Below are positions 23,686-32,309 of a stretch of DNA of 64,000 nucleotides, one piece after another. This DNA comes from Alcaligenaceae bacterium (GTDB taxonomy: Bacteria > Pseudomonadota > Gammaproteobacteria > Burkholderiales > Burkholderiaceae_B). Numbering within the stretch: the first letter of the stretch is position 1; each line of letters opens with the position of its first letter. The stretch spans positions 124,001-188,000 of the forward strand of contig JACCEN010000001.1 of the NCBI GenBank assembly GCA_013416435.1, given 5' to 3'. Under the pieces are notes generated by a model. The model was not told where the DNA came from, searched no databases, and saw only the letters and a list, made by a program, of their open reading frames with translations. Position numbers and translations under genes: made by a program.

Positions 23686-25608
23686 TCAATGCTTCAGATC
23701 AGCCTGGGATGGCGCAAGGCCGGACAGTATGGCGGTCATCAGCAGGTCGGGTCCGTGATTGTGATCATTGCCACCCCGCTCTTCGTTACTGCGCTGCCAA
23801 TGATTCAGCATACGTCCCAAGACGTCACCCGCCGCAGCGTTCGCAGACTGAACGTTATCATCATCCGAGTCGCCCCGACGATAAATGGTGTTCCCGTTCT
23901 TTATCGTTTGGCTCACTTTCACTTGATGCAAGGTTTCCGGATCCACTACCGTCGGGTCCTTGGAAAGAATCACGAAATCAGCGAGCTTGCCACGCTCGAT
24001 AGAACCTTTTGTGCTTTCCTCGAAGTGTTGGTAGGCCGGCCAGATCGTCATGGCTTTAAGGGCCGTCATGACATCCACCCGTTGGTCCGGCCCCAGAATG
24101 TCGCCAGAGCGCGTGCGACGCGTGACTGTCGCCGAGAGCACACGCATGGAATCCGGAAAAGCGACCGGCGCATCGTGATGGGTCGAAAACATCATGCCCC
24201 TTTCGCGCACCCAGCCTGTAGGTGAAATATTATCGGCATTCACGGGGCCGACGGTACGATCACGATGCCAATCGCCCCAATAGAAGGTATGCATGGGAAA
24301 CACGGATGGAAATATATCTACCTCATCCAGGCTGACAACCTGGTCTTTACGTAGAAACTGACCGTGAATCAGTACAGCACGGCGATCCTTGGATGGATAT
24401 TTTGCTTTCGCTGTTCTGACGGCAGCCAATAGCAGATCGGAGGCAGCTTCGCCATTTGCGTGAGTAATGATCTGCACATCGTTGGCGAACGCCCACTCTA
24501 TTGCATCGAAGGTTTCATCCGACGTGACGGCCGAGTATCCGCGATAATCAGCGCGATAGCCGGTGGGCGGATTGTAATAGGGGCGATCCCGAAATGCGGT
24601 GAAACCTTGTGGGGAACCGTCTATAGTCAGCTTCGCCCCACCGACTCTGAAGCCATCGGTATATGTCTGACTGACGTTCTTGAGGATAAAGTCGCGATTT
24701 TCCATTACATCCACATATGTCACCACATCGATGGGGATACGCCCCGCTTTTGCCGCGGCCTGCATCAAAGGCACGATCGCAGAGGTTGCCCGCCCCTCTT
24801 GACCGGTTGTGTATCCATACTGGCTGAGCAACTGCGTACCCTGCTCGAACAATGACTGCGCCTGGGCTGCGGTCATCTTGCTGAACTGTTTCGCCAAAGA
24901 CACAAAAAATGCCGCCTCTTCCAGTATGCCGTTGGGCTCCTGCGAGTTGGCATCACGGCGGATGATACCGCCCTCAGGATTGGCCGTGTCCGCCGTGATT
25001 CCGGCCAGTTCCAGAGCCTTGCTGTTCATAACGCCAAGGTGTCCGGACTGATGGATTATGAGCACTGGCACATCGTTGGAAACAACGTCCAGATCCCTTC
25101 GGGTAGGATGTCTTTGCTCAGCCAGCTGGGCATCATCGTAGCCAAAGCCCATAATCATGCCGATAGCTTTCCGGGTGTCGCCATGGTCTTTCGACCATTT
25201 CTCAAGCGTCTTTTGCAGGCTACCGATGTCTGTGACACTACCGTCAGGCGCAGATAAAAGGTTGGCAGAAATAGCTTGAAGCCCGATCATGAATGCATGG
25301 CCATGCGCATCGACGAACCCGGGCAGCAGAGTTCGCCCTGCCAAATCCTGCATCGTCGTCTCTTTACCTTTGTATTGCTGGACCTCGTCAAGGGATCCCA
25401 AAGCAAGAATCTTTCCGTCTTTCACGGCAACGGCCTCAACGCGGGGCTGGTCGTCATTCATGGTCAGCACCGTGCCTCCTGACCAAATCTGATCTGCCGC
25501 CTCCGCACCTATGGCGGCTTGGCTCAGTAACAGGGTGCCTAACAATGTAGCCAAGCTACGGATCGCAATACTAGCCGTCCGTTCCAATTTCGTTTCTTTT
25601 TGACGCAT
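23686..25608 (-). CDS. Exported amidohydrolase, YtcJ type
   Basis: A 640-residue metal-dependent amidohydrolase of the YtcJ (amidohydrolase_3) group. DAHGHAFMIG supplies the first metal-binding HxH, and THANGEAASDLLL, LIHGQFLRKDQ and STHHDAPVAFP are the later metal and catalytic positions. A signal peptide (LLGTLLLSQAAIGAEA) indicates a periplasmic enzyme, which is less usual for the family. AGGGAGA precedes the ATG at 25608. Its substrate is unknown. The neighbouring gene on the same strand, an ABC-F protein, is separated by 44 bases and is not obviously related. Confidence 0.87.
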   Translation of the reverse strand: MRQKETKLERTASIAIRSLATLLGTLLLSQAAIGAEAADQIWSGGTVLTMNDDQPRVEAVAVKDGKILALGSLDEVQQYKGKETTMQDLAGRTLLPGFVDAHGHAFMIGLQAISANLLSAPDGSVTDIGSLQKTLEKWSKDHGDTRKAIGMIMGFGYDDAQLAEQRHPTRRDLDVVSNDVPVLIIHQSGHLGVMNSKALELAGITADTANPEGGIIRRDANSQEPNGILEEAAFFVSLAKQFSKMTAAQAQSLFEQGTQLLSQYGYTTGQEGRATSAIVPLMQAAAKAGRIPIDVVTYVDVMENRDFILKNVSQTYTDGFRVGGAKLTIDGSPQGFTAFRDRPYYNPPTGYRADYRGYSAVTSDETFDAIEWAFANDVQIITHANGEAASDLLLAAVRTAKAKYPSKDRRAVLIHGQFLRKDQVVSLDEVDIFPSVFPMHTFYWGDWHRDRTVGPVNADNISPTGWVRERGMMFSTHHDAPVAFPDSMRVLSATVTRRTRSGDILGPDQRVDVMTALKAMTIWPAYQHFEESTKGSIERGKLADFVILSKDPTVVDPETLHQVKVSQTIKNGNTIYRRGDSDDDNVQSANAAAGDVLGRMLNHWQRSNEERGGNDHNHGPDLLMTAILSGLAPSQADLKH

Positions 25609-25652
25609 AATGTCTCCCTTGCAACAATGAACCGTAACACACTTCACTTGGA

Positions 25653-27323
25653 TCAGGCGGCCTTCCGGGACGCGGCTTCTCGCTGACGCTTGGCCTCCTC
25701 CAGCAAATAAACCTGGTAGTCGTCCAGATCACCTTCGAAGTCTTTTACTCCGCCTTGCGCCACCAGCCAGAACTCATCACAGACGGATCGAAGCAAGGCT
25801 CGGTCATGACTGACCAGCATCACCGAGCCCTCGAACTCGTTCAAGGCCACGCTCAGGGCTTCGCGGGTAGCCAGGTCCAGGTGGTTGGTCGGCTCGTCCA
25901 GCAACAGCAGGTTGGGACGCTGCCAAACGATCATGCATAAAACCAGGCGTGCTTTTTCGCCGCCGCTCATGCTGCCCACGGGCTGCTTGACCATGTCGCC
26001 GCTGAAGTTGAATGTGCCCAGGAAATTGCGCAGCCCCTGTTCGCGGCAATCCGTAGCGCTGGGGCGCACGCTGGCCGGCGTGTCGCGCGCCAGGCGGATC
26101 ATATGCTCCAGCGGATTGTCGGCAGGCCTGAGGACATCCAGCTCCTGCTGCGAGAAATACCCAATATTCAGGCCTTTTCCTGTGATGATTTCGCCGCAGA
26201 TCGATGGCAGTGCGCCGGCAATGGTCTTGACCAGCGTGGATTTGCCTTGCCCATTGGCGCCAAGGATGCCGATGCGCTGTCCTGCCAGGACGGAACGCTT
26301 GATGTTCTGCACGATGACCGTAGGCTTTGGGTCGTCCGACGCATCGTCCGGCGGAGGATAGCCACAGCTGGCCTCCGACATCGATAGCATGGGATTGGGC
26401 AGGCTGAAAGGCTCTTTGAACCCGAACTGGAACTCGGCGTCGGCCAGGACAGGCGCAATCTTCTCCATGCGCTCGAGCGCCTTGACGCGGCTCTGAGCCT
26501 GCTTGGCCTTGCTGGCTTTCGCTTTGAAGCGGTCAATGAACTTCTGCAGGTGGGCGACTTTTTCCTGCTGCTTGGCGTGTGCGGCCTGTTGGAGCACCAT
26601 CTGTTCAGCCCGCATATCCTCGAACTTGCTATAGTTTCCACCGTAGCGGACCAGCTTGCCTTGGTCTATATGCAAGGTGACATTCGTGACGGCATCCAGG
26701 AATTCCCGATCATGGCTTATGACCACCATCGTGCCGGCATAGCCCTTGAGCCAGGCTTCGAGCCAGACCAGCGCGTCCAGATCCAAATGGTTGGTCGGTT
26801 CATCCAGCAACAACAGATCCGACGGGCACATCAGCGCGCGCGCCAACTGCAGGCGCATGCGCCATCCACCCGAGAAGCTGTTTACCGGCCGTTCAAGCTC
26901 GGCTGCGCTGAAGCCGAGTCCCAGAATCAGCGCCTGCGCCCGAGAAGGGGCATCGTGTGCTCCGGCGTCGTGCAGCGCCATATAGGCGTGGGCCATGCGC
27001 ATACCATCGTCGCTGGCTTCCGCTGCGGCGACCTCGGCTTGCGCCGCCTGCAGGAGGGTATCGCCCGCCACCACGAAATCCGTCGCACTTTGTTCGGTTT
27101 CGGGCATGTCCTGTGCTACCTGCGACAAGCGCCACTGCGTCGGCATGGAAAACTCACCGCCGTCCTCGTGCAGTGTGCCATTGAGCACTGCGAACAAGGA
27201 GGACTTGCCCGCGCCATTGCGGCCAACCAGGCCCGCCTTTTCACCGGGGTTCAGGGTAATGGAAGTTTGGTCGAGCAATATTTTGCTGCCGCGACGCAAG
27301 GTCACGTTTTTTAAGATAATCAT
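25653..27323 (-). CDS. ABC-F family ATPase (YheS/Uup-like)
   Basis: A 556-residue soluble protein with two ATP-binding cassettes and no membrane domain. The first has VGRNGAGKSSL (Walker A) and NSFSGGWRMRLQLA (signature), with DLLLLDEPTNHLD. The second has LGANGQGKSTL, MSGGEKARLVL and LLLLDEPTNHLD. ABC-F proteins bind ribosomes to regulate or rescue translation. The linker between them (near 240-320) is charged and coiled. Length fits YheS or a close relative rather than EttA; assignment to one is tentative. Confidence 0.9.
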   Translation of the reverse strand: MIILKNVTLRRGSKILLDQTSITLNPGEKAGLVGRNGAGKSSLFAVLNGTLHEDGGEFSMPTQWRLSQVAQDMPETEQSATDFVVAGDTLLQAAQAEVAAAEASDDGMRMAHAYMALHDAGAHDAPSRAQALILGLGFSAAELERPVNSFSGGWRMRLQLARALMCPSDLLLLDEPTNHLDLDALVWLEAWLKGYAGTMVVISHDREFLDAVTNVTLHIDQGKLVRYGGNYSKFEDMRAEQMVLQQAAHAKQQEKVAHLQKFIDRFKAKASKAKQAQSRVKALERMEKIAPVLADAEFQFGFKEPFSLPNPMLSMSEASCGYPPPDDASDDPKPTVIVQNIKRSVLAGQRIGILGANGQGKSTLVKTIAGALPSICGEIITGKGLNIGYFSQQELDVLRPADNPLEHMIRLARDTPASVRPSATDCREQGLRNFLGTFNFSGDMVKQPVGSMSGGEKARLVLCMIVWQRPNLLLLDEPTNHLDLATREALSVALNEFEGSVMLVSHDRALLRSVCDEFWLVAQGGVKDFEGDLDDYQVYLLEEAKRQREAASRKAA

Positions 27324-27449
27324 TAAGGGTAGGTCTGCGCGGGACGCGGCGGGAGCCGCTAGAGGGGGGGCAAAAATTGTAGCATTTGCCCGTTTTGTTC
27401 CGTATATTGGGTAGAGCGCACATGGCGCAAGTTAAAGCAAGGAACACCT

Positions 27450-27647
27450 ATGAAAAAGAAAAGCAAGCCAGATCCGGACGAAGTCGCGCTCATCGAATGG
27501 TGCATCGAAGTAGAAGGTTTCCTGGTGGCCGGCGGTGCAACGTTGCGTCAAGCACAGGAACACATCGAAGAGCAGGCGGAATGGTTTACGGACCAGTTTT
27601 ATAACGGACTGACGCCTGAAGAAGCGGCCGCAGAAGCGTTGAACTGA
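27450..27647 (+). CDS. Small acidic hypothetical protein
   Basis: A 65-residue soluble protein, MKKKSKPDPDEVALIEWCIE at the start, with an AAGGA site well placed upstream. It is acidic and helical with two Trp and no signal. No family recognised. It is divergent from the ABC-F gene and convergent with the META-domain gene. Confidence 0.65.
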   Translation: MKKKSKPDPDEVALIEWCIEVEGFLVAGGATLRQAQEHIEEQAEWFTDQFYNGLTPEEAAAEALN

Positions 27648-27693
27648 TTACGGCGAATTCAGCGCAATCGGCTCTGCGCCGATGCCCATCGTC

Positions 27694-28719
27694 TTACTGC
27701 GCGCTGGCATCCGCCACGGCACGCAAGTCGCCCGCTACACCGTTAAGGATGAGCGCTCCGCTGTCGTCAAAGTCGAATCCGCGCACCGCCAGCAAATGCT
27801 GCGTAAATTGTTGCTCCGACTCCAATTGCGCTGGTGGGCACGCCATTCGAGTGCTGGCAACTTTGTCTATGACCAAGCCTTCTCCGGTCAAGCCATAAGC
27901 GCCAAAAAAACGATTGCATCCCGTACTGCCCGCAATCTTGCCGTCCGTCAGGAATGAAATCCAGGTCGACGGATCGGTTGCGACCTGCTTGCCGGACATC
28001 TCGACCACTTTCCAGACAGCGCCTTGCAGCAGACGCGACGGATCCCCACCGCAGCCCTGCCGGGACTCGCCTTCCTCTTGCAGAGTAACGCGCTGCGGCC
28101 GCGGCATGCCGCTCATGCTGTCGACACAGATACCGTCATCCACGCGTAGACGCAATGCCTTTTGTCCATCGCCTCCGCCTATTGTCTGGCCGTCAGGCCG
28201 CGTCTCGAGCACCTGCGCATCGACCGCGCGCGGCGGCTTGCCGGGTTCGCGCAACGTCAGTTGCCATCCATCGTAGTCGACGGCCCAGAATGGCTCGTTG
28301 CCCGAAGCCCGGAAAGGCGGAATCACGGTACCCGCGGGCGCGCACTGAGGCAGCGCTTCACCCGACCATATGACCGTGGCCAACGGCCCCTTGCCCCAGA
28401 ACTGAGTGTCGGGATCCCCTGGCAATTGGTAGCGCGCGCCCGACGCGGCGATCACTGGTGCGAGGATCCGACTCTCGCCCCGTACAACCACTTCCATTGA
28501 CGTTCCGACCAGACGCGCCTGGATAGGCAATCGCGCGCAATACAGAGTTTGAAATGGATGTGTCGCCTCTGTGGTTTCGGTAATCCGGAGAGCGCCGGAA
28601 GGCGCCGCGTGGACGGTATGTGCCGCCATAAAACTTACCACGGCAATACCGTGAAGCAAGCATTTGCTGCGACGGGCAGCTCGTGCTGGATTGGCTTGGG
28701 GATTTGACCGTGCAATCAT
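27694..28719 (-). CDS. Exported META-domain (HslJ-like) protein
   Basis: A 341-residue protein with a signal peptide (VVSFMAAHTVHAAP). The middle part has FRASGNEPFWAVDYDGWQL, typical of the COG3650-like membrane/lipoprotein domain, and the C-terminal part is a META (DUF306) domain: WISFLTDGKIAGSTGCNRFF followed by ASTRMACPPAQLESEQQF. The META domain is found in heat-shock protein HslJ and in secreted proteins; the molecular role is unknown. I place the start at the ATG at 28719; the TTG at 28755 is another option. Confidence 0.8.
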   Translation of the reverse strand: MIARSNPQANPARAARRSKCLLHGIAVVSFMAAHTVHAAPSGALRITETTEATHPFQTLYCARLPIQARLVGTSMEVVVRGESRILAPVIAASGARYQLPGDPDTQFWGKGPLATVIWSGEALPQCAPAGTVIPPFRASGNEPFWAVDYDGWQLTLREPGKPPRAVDAQVLETRPDGQTIGGGDGQKALRLRVDDGICVDSMSGMPRPQRVTLQEEGESRQGCGGDPSRLLQGAVWKVVEMSGKQVATDPSTWISFLTDGKIAGSTGCNRFFGAYGLTGEGLVIDKVASTRMACPPAQLESEQQFTQHLLAVRGFDFDDSGALILNGVAGDLRAVADASAQ

Positions 28720-28851
28720 GCGCCTATGTGTCAACAAGAAGTGATCGGACAACAATCATAAAGAGTGGTCACGCCCCTTGCAAGGTGGCTCCGCCGACCG
28801 CAGGAAACAACCATGAAATGACCAACGCCCAATCTCAATGATGTCAAATAT

Positions 28852-28867
28852 GATGTAAAATTACATC
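28852..28867. promoter_or_regulatory. Inverted repeat upstream of vapB
   Basis: GATGTAA, AA, TTACATC, a perfect 7-base inverted repeat 30 bases upstream of the antitoxin ATG, with a related TGATGT a few bases earlier. VapB-type antitoxins bind such sites to repress their own operon. Confidence 0.55.
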
Positions 28868-28897
28868 TCTTTTGATGATTTAGTTTTGGAGGGACGT

Positions 28898-29101
28898 ATG
28901 CGCACCACAGTCACCATCGATGATCAACTATACGAGCGGGCACTGGAAGTAGCGGATCCCGACATGGACAAAGCAGACCTCTTTCGCGTGGCGATCAAGA
29001 CCTTTGTACGGGTACAGTCTGCCAAACGGCTGGCGCGCTTGGGCGGCAAGGCGCCAGCAATGCAAGACATTCCCCGTCGACGCGAGGCTATCGAAGCATG
29101 A
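28898..29101 (+). CDS. vapB: VapB-type antitoxin
   Basis: A 67-residue protein of the type II VapB family (DUF2191). [20 protein letters not shown] is the N-terminal ribbon-helix-helix DNA-binding part, and the C-terminal basic tail would neutralise the toxin. GGAGGG before the ATG at 28898 fixes the start. The stop overlaps the toxin start by four bases, so translation is coupled. Confidence 0.88.
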   Translation: MRTTVTIDDQLYERALEVADPDMDKADLFRVAIKTFVRVQSAKRLARLGGKAPAMQDIPRRREAIEA

Positions 29102-29478
29102 CTGGCGTGTTGGTCGACACCTCTGTATGGATCAGTCACTTCAAGCATGGAAACGATAGCCTCGTGCATCTACTTGAACAAGATTTGGTATTGACGCATC
29201 CCCTGATCATCGGGGAAATCGCCTGTGGCACACCACCCAACAGACTAGAGACCTTGGCTGATCTGGCCGGCTTGCGCCAAAGCCAACAAGCCTCGATCCA
29301 AGAAACCATGGCGCTAATAGAATCCAGGCGCCTATACGGTATGGGATGCGGCCTGGTCGATATGCTACTGCTTGCCTCTACCTTGCTCACCCAAGGCGCT
29401 GAACTTTGGACGCTAGACAAGCGACTGAACGCGATTGCCGAGCGCGTCGAGGTACGGCACCGACCGATCAGCCATTAA
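29098..29478 (+). CDS. vapC: VapC-type PIN-domain toxin (RNase)
   Basis: A 126-residue PIN-domain ribonuclease. The acidic active site is complete: Asp in VLVDTSVWI, Glu in IIGEIACG, Asp in [10 protein letters not shown] and Asp in [12 protein letters not shown] toxins of this group cut initiator tRNA or rRNA. The antitoxin gene is directly upstream with ATGA overlap (29098-29101). Close to a second toxin-antitoxin pair. Confidence 0.92.
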   Translation: MTGVLVDTSVWISHFKHGNDSLVHLLEQDLVLTHPLIIGEIACGTPPNRLETLADLAGLRQSQQASIQETMALIESRRLYGMGCGLVDMLLLASTLLTQGAELWTLDKRLNAIAERVEVRHRPISH

Positions 29479-29746
29479 AGATGGCCCACTAAAGTGGTCA
29501 AAAAATATACGCCGAAAATACCGCCTTTTTTGCGCGCATCATCCGCTCGAGGGGAGCCGTTGTGCAATTCAAAGCACCATCTAACCGAAATGCCAGTCAA
29601 CAGACACTCGCGCTTCAGAGCGATTTCGGCGATTTGGATTAGGGTGGCGTTTGATCCGACGCGTCGAGCACCACAAGACAGCGGAACGTACGCTCCTCAA
29701 GCTGCCGAACCCGCATAGAGGATATGGAACTTGCGAAGCAAAATGC

Positions 29747-29772
29747 TGTCATATATGCTATCAAACATGACA
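29747..29772. promoter_or_regulatory. Inverted repeat at the start of the second PIN toxin gene
   Basis: TGTCAT (29747-29752) and ATGACA (29767-29772) face each other across 14 bases; the second arm overlaps the toxin ATG. The region 29479-29766 carries no gene that I can support. The site could be the autoregulatory operator of the pair. Confidence 0.35.
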
Positions 29773-30183
29773 GTGATAGTCCTGGATACCAACGTATTTG
29801 TCTCCGCCCTTCGATCAGAAGGTGGCGCTGCACGTGAAGTACTGCGTCGTATTCTGCATGGCATGTATTTGCCACTATTTGGCAATGCCTTATGGCTGGA
29901 GTACGAAGACCTGATTAGTCGCCCCGTCTGGACGGACATAACCACCGCCCAGGAGCGTCGAGAGATTCTGGCCGCGCTGGCCCAAGCCGGGCGCTGGGTG
30001 TCGGTCTATTACGGCTGGCGGCCAAATCTACCCGACGAAGGCGATAATCACCTTATTGAACTGGCCATTGCCGGTGGAGCACAGGCCATTATTACGCACA
30101 ATGTCCGCGATGTGGCACGCGGAGAGCTGGCCTGGAAAGAGCTGCGGGTACTGACACCCGCACAGTGTTTGGAGAATCTGTGA
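29767..30183 (+). CDS. PIN-domain toxin of the COG1569 type
   Basis: A 138-residue PIN-domain protein. VIVLDTNVFVSALRSEGGAA is the classic start of this PIN subgroup, PDEGDNHLIELAIAGGAQAI carries the acidic centre, and THNVRDV the last Asp. The ATG at 29767 starts directly before that motif; in-frame ATGs at 29743 and 29755 are possible. Here the toxin comes first and the antitoxin second, the reverse of the vapBC pair just upstream. The next gene starts within the stop codon (TGATG). Confidence 0.85.
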   Translation: MTVIVLDTNVFVSALRSEGGAAREVLRRILHGMYLPLFGNALWLEYEDLISRPVWTDITTAQERREILAALAQAGRWVSVYYGWRPNLPDEGDNHLIELAIAGGAQAIITHNVRDVARGELAWKELRVLTPAQCLENL

Positions 30184-30398
30184 TGAGCACACTGACCATA
30201 CGTTTGCCGGACGATACCGCTCAGCGTCTGAAAACCTTGGCGCAGTCGCGCGGCCTTAGCGTCAACAAGCTGGTCGAAGAAATGAGCGCCCAGGCCATTG
30301 CGGCATTCGACGTGGAAATGCGCTTCAAGACGCTGGCAGCCGCTGCTGATCGCGAGAAAGCCCTTGCGATCCTTGATCGGCTGGACGATGCAAAGTAA
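30183..30398 (+). CDS. Ribbon-helix-helix antitoxin
   Basis: A 71-residue protein. MSTLTIRLPDDTAQRLKTLA is the ribbon-helix-helix N-terminus (CopG/HicB-like) that binds DNA, followed by a helical toxin-binding part. The ATG at 30183 shares a base with the toxin stop, which marks it as the partner of the preceding PIN toxin. Confidence 0.85.
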   Translation: MSTLTIRLPDDTAQRLKTLAQSRGLSVNKLVEEMSAQAIAAFDVEMRFKTLAAAADREKALAILDRLDDAK

Positions 30399-30407
30399 GG
30401 AGTCTCA

Positions 30408-30758
30408 ATGCCATTCGAAGGAAGTTGTCATTGTGGGGCTATTCAATTCAAAGTTGACGCTCAGCTGCCCACCAAGGCCATTAGTTGCAATTGCTCTCAC
30501 TGCCGACGAAAAGGGTTGTTGTTGTCCTTCTTTCCCGCAGAGCAATTCGTATTGATGCAGGGTGAAGAAACCCTTCGCTCCTATAGGTTCAACACGCACA
30601 AAATCGAACATCGGTTTTGCCAGGACTGCGGCACCGAACCCTTCGCCTATGGAGCTAACCCGGACGGCTCTGCAGTTCGCGCCGTCAACCTACGCTGCGT
30701 ACCGTCAATCAACCTGGATGCCCTGGAACTCCAGCACTACGATGGTGCGAAAGCATGA
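30408..30758 (+). CDS. GFA-family zinc protein
   Basis: A 116-residue GFA protein with the zinc pattern [18 protein letters not shown] and [10 protein letters not shown]. It is shorter than the GFA protein at 10560. Role unknown. It starts nine bases after the antitoxin gene and overlaps dtd (ATGA at 30755), so the order antitoxin-GFA-dtd may be one transcript. Confidence 0.88.
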   Translation: MPFEGSCHCGAIQFKVDAQLPTKAISCNCSHCRRKGLLLSFFPAEQFVLMQGEETLRSYRFNTHKIEHRFCQDCGTEPFAYGANPDGSAVRAVNLRCVPSINLDALELQHYDGAKA

Positions 30759-31192
30759 AGGCAGTGATCCAACGTGTCAGCCAAGCCTCCGTGTCTATTG
30801 ACGACCTTATCGCGGGCCGCATCAGCAAAGGATTGCTGGTGCTGATTTGTGCCGAAACGGCTGATACCGAATCGACCGCCGACCGCTTGCTGGCCAAGCT
30901 GCTCAAATTGCGCGTTTTCAGTGATGCAGCGGGCAAGATGAACCGCAGCATTCAGGACGTTGAAGGCGGTTTGTTGATTGTCAGCCAGTTCACACTGGCC
31001 GCCGATGTCTGGGGCGGCAACCGGCCCGGCTTCACCGGCGCAGCCGACCCCAAAACCGGTGAAAGACTATACGACTATTTTGTGCAAGCAGCCCGCAAAT
31101 TGCATCCGATTGTGGAAACCGGTGTCTTTGGCGCAAATATGCAAGTCAATCTGGTCAACGACGGCCCCGTCACGATTCCGATCCAGCTATAG
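30755..31192 (+). CDS. dtd: D-aminoacyl-tRNA deacylase
   Basis: A 145-residue homodimeric enzyme that frees tRNA from wrongly attached D-amino acids (and glycine on tRNA-Ala). [17 protein letters not shown] is the start, [17 protein letters not shown] the first conserved motif and [14 protein letters not shown] the second. The usual GNRPSF reads GNRPGF here, a Ser to Gly change in the first motif that is worth noting. The start overlaps the GFA gene. Confidence 0.95.
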   Translation: MKAVIQRVSQASVSIDDLIAGRISKGLLVLICAETADTESTADRLLAKLLKLRVFSDAAGKMNRSIQDVEGGLLIVSQFTLAADVWGGNRPGFTGAADPKTGERLYDYFVQAARKLHPIVETGVFGANMQVNLVNDGPVTIPIQL

Positions 31193-31313
31193 CTGCCGGC
31201 CGTGAACCAGAAGCAGCCAGTTGCCAAACTACGGAGAGCCACTCCGATGCCGGAGTCTTCAGGTAGGGGCGTCCATTCCATTGAAAATGGGGAAGAGCCA
31301 AAAAGAGAAATTC

Positions 31314-31388
31314 TGGTGGGCGGTACTGGGTTCGAACCAGTGACCCCTGCCGTGTGAAGGCAGTGCTCTACCACTGAGCTAACCGCCC
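31314..31388 (-). tRNA. tRNA-Val (anticodon CAC)
   Basis: On the minus strand GGGCGGTTAGCTCAGTGG opens a full cloverleaf. The anticodon stem CTGCC / GGCAG encloses TTCACAC with CAC at positions 34-36; the T arm reads GGTTCGAACC; the acceptor ends ACCGCCC-A with the CCA encoded. Recognises GUG codons. Confidence 0.97.
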
Positions 31389-31468
31389 GATCGCCTGCTG
31401 AACAGCTGGCTGCGGGATGAAGGTCGACATTCTAGCATAAACGCGCCACATCTCGGTGCCCATTCCTT

Positions 31469-32188
31469 CTATGTCTTATCCGCTACGGCCTTCTTCGCCC
31501 CCAGCCGCACACCCGACCGGTCAGCAACATTATTCAAATGACCGCGCATCGCCAGGCCGGCTTTCTGGGGCGACCCCGTGGCCAAGGCTTCGATTACCTG
31601 CATGTGCTCATGTATCGGCTCATTCACCCGGGCGGGGTTGGCGAATGCCACTTGCCGGCTGCCTTCCACGACGTCTTCGATGCCCGCTAGGATATCCAGC
31701 AGCAGCGGGCTGCCCGCCAGTTCGAATAGACAGGCATGAAAAGCATGGTCGCCTTCGGCCATGGAAACCAGGTCGCCGACGTCGGCGGCGGCCTGCATAT
31801 GCCTGACGGTTCCTCGCAAGCGTTCCAGCCCCGATTCGGTAATGACGCTTGCGGCGAGCATGGCGGCGAGTTCTTCCAATTGCGCTCGCACCAGGTAGAC
31901 ATCGCGCAAAGCGTAGCGCCCTTGAAAAGGCCAGCGGCCGTAGGCGCTGCCCAGGCCGGCTTCGCCCGGCTCGGCAATGAATACGCCCCGCCCGGCCTCG
32001 CTGCGCAGCAGCCCCAGTCCTTCCAGCATGGTGATCGCCTCGCGCAGCGACGCCCGGCTGACGCCCATTTCCTCTGCAAGCTGGCGCTGTCCGGGAAGTT
32101 TTCCCGTAGCGGCCCAGTCCTTGCTTCTTATGCGCGCCTGCAGTTGCTGGGCAATGTTCTTGACGACGGTGACGGGAGATTTCGACAT
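31469..32188 (-). CDS. GntR-family regulator with FCD domain
   Basis: A 239-residue FadR-type regulator. The N-terminal winged helix is LPGQRQLAEEMGVSRASLRE, and the C-terminal all-helical FCD domain has its metal ligands in EGDHAFHACLF, HEHMQVIEAL and the last MRGHL. FCD regulators bind organic acids via the metal. It is divergent from the amidase and ABC operon, with a perfect TGGTnnnACCA site between them. The start is the ATG at 32188; a TTG at 32203 is possible. Confidence 0.9.
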   Translation of the reverse strand: MSKSPVTVVKNIAQQLQARIRSKDWAATGKLPGQRQLAEEMGVSRASLREAITMLEGLGLLRSEAGRGVFIAEPGEAGLGSAYGRWPFQGRYALRDVYLVRAQLEELAAMLAASVITESGLERLRGTVRHMQAAADVGDLVSMAEGDHAFHACLFELAGSPLLLDILAGIEDVVEGSRQVAFANPARVNEPIHEHMQVIEALATGSPQKAGLAMRGHLNNVADRSGVRLGAKKAVADKT

Positions 32189-32243
32189 GGTAATGGGCAC
32201 CAATATATTGACAGCTCAAGCAAGCCTGTGCATTATGGCACCA

Positions 32244-32258
32244 ACTGGTCATACCAGT
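32244..32258. promoter_or_regulatory. GntR/FCD operator ACTGGT-CAT-ACCAGT
   Basis: A 6-base inverted repeat with three-base spacer, matching TGGTnnnACCA, the core known for FCD regulators such as PdhR and LldR. It lies 56 bases upstream of the regulator start and 52 bases upstream of the amidase start. Confidence 0.75.
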
Positions 32259-32309
32259 CAGGCCAGAACACCAGATGTCCAATAATATCTTCCAAGGAGG
32301 GGGCAGTCT

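Noticed and set aside
29494-29718. A 74-residue frame between vapC and the second PIN gene
   Set aside because: No ribosome site, no family, low-quality composition; the gap is better seen as non-coding.
31314-31388. tRNA-Val as the attachment site of an integrated element
   Set aside because: No integrase, no direct repeat of the tRNA end and no phage or mobility gene is seen nearby.
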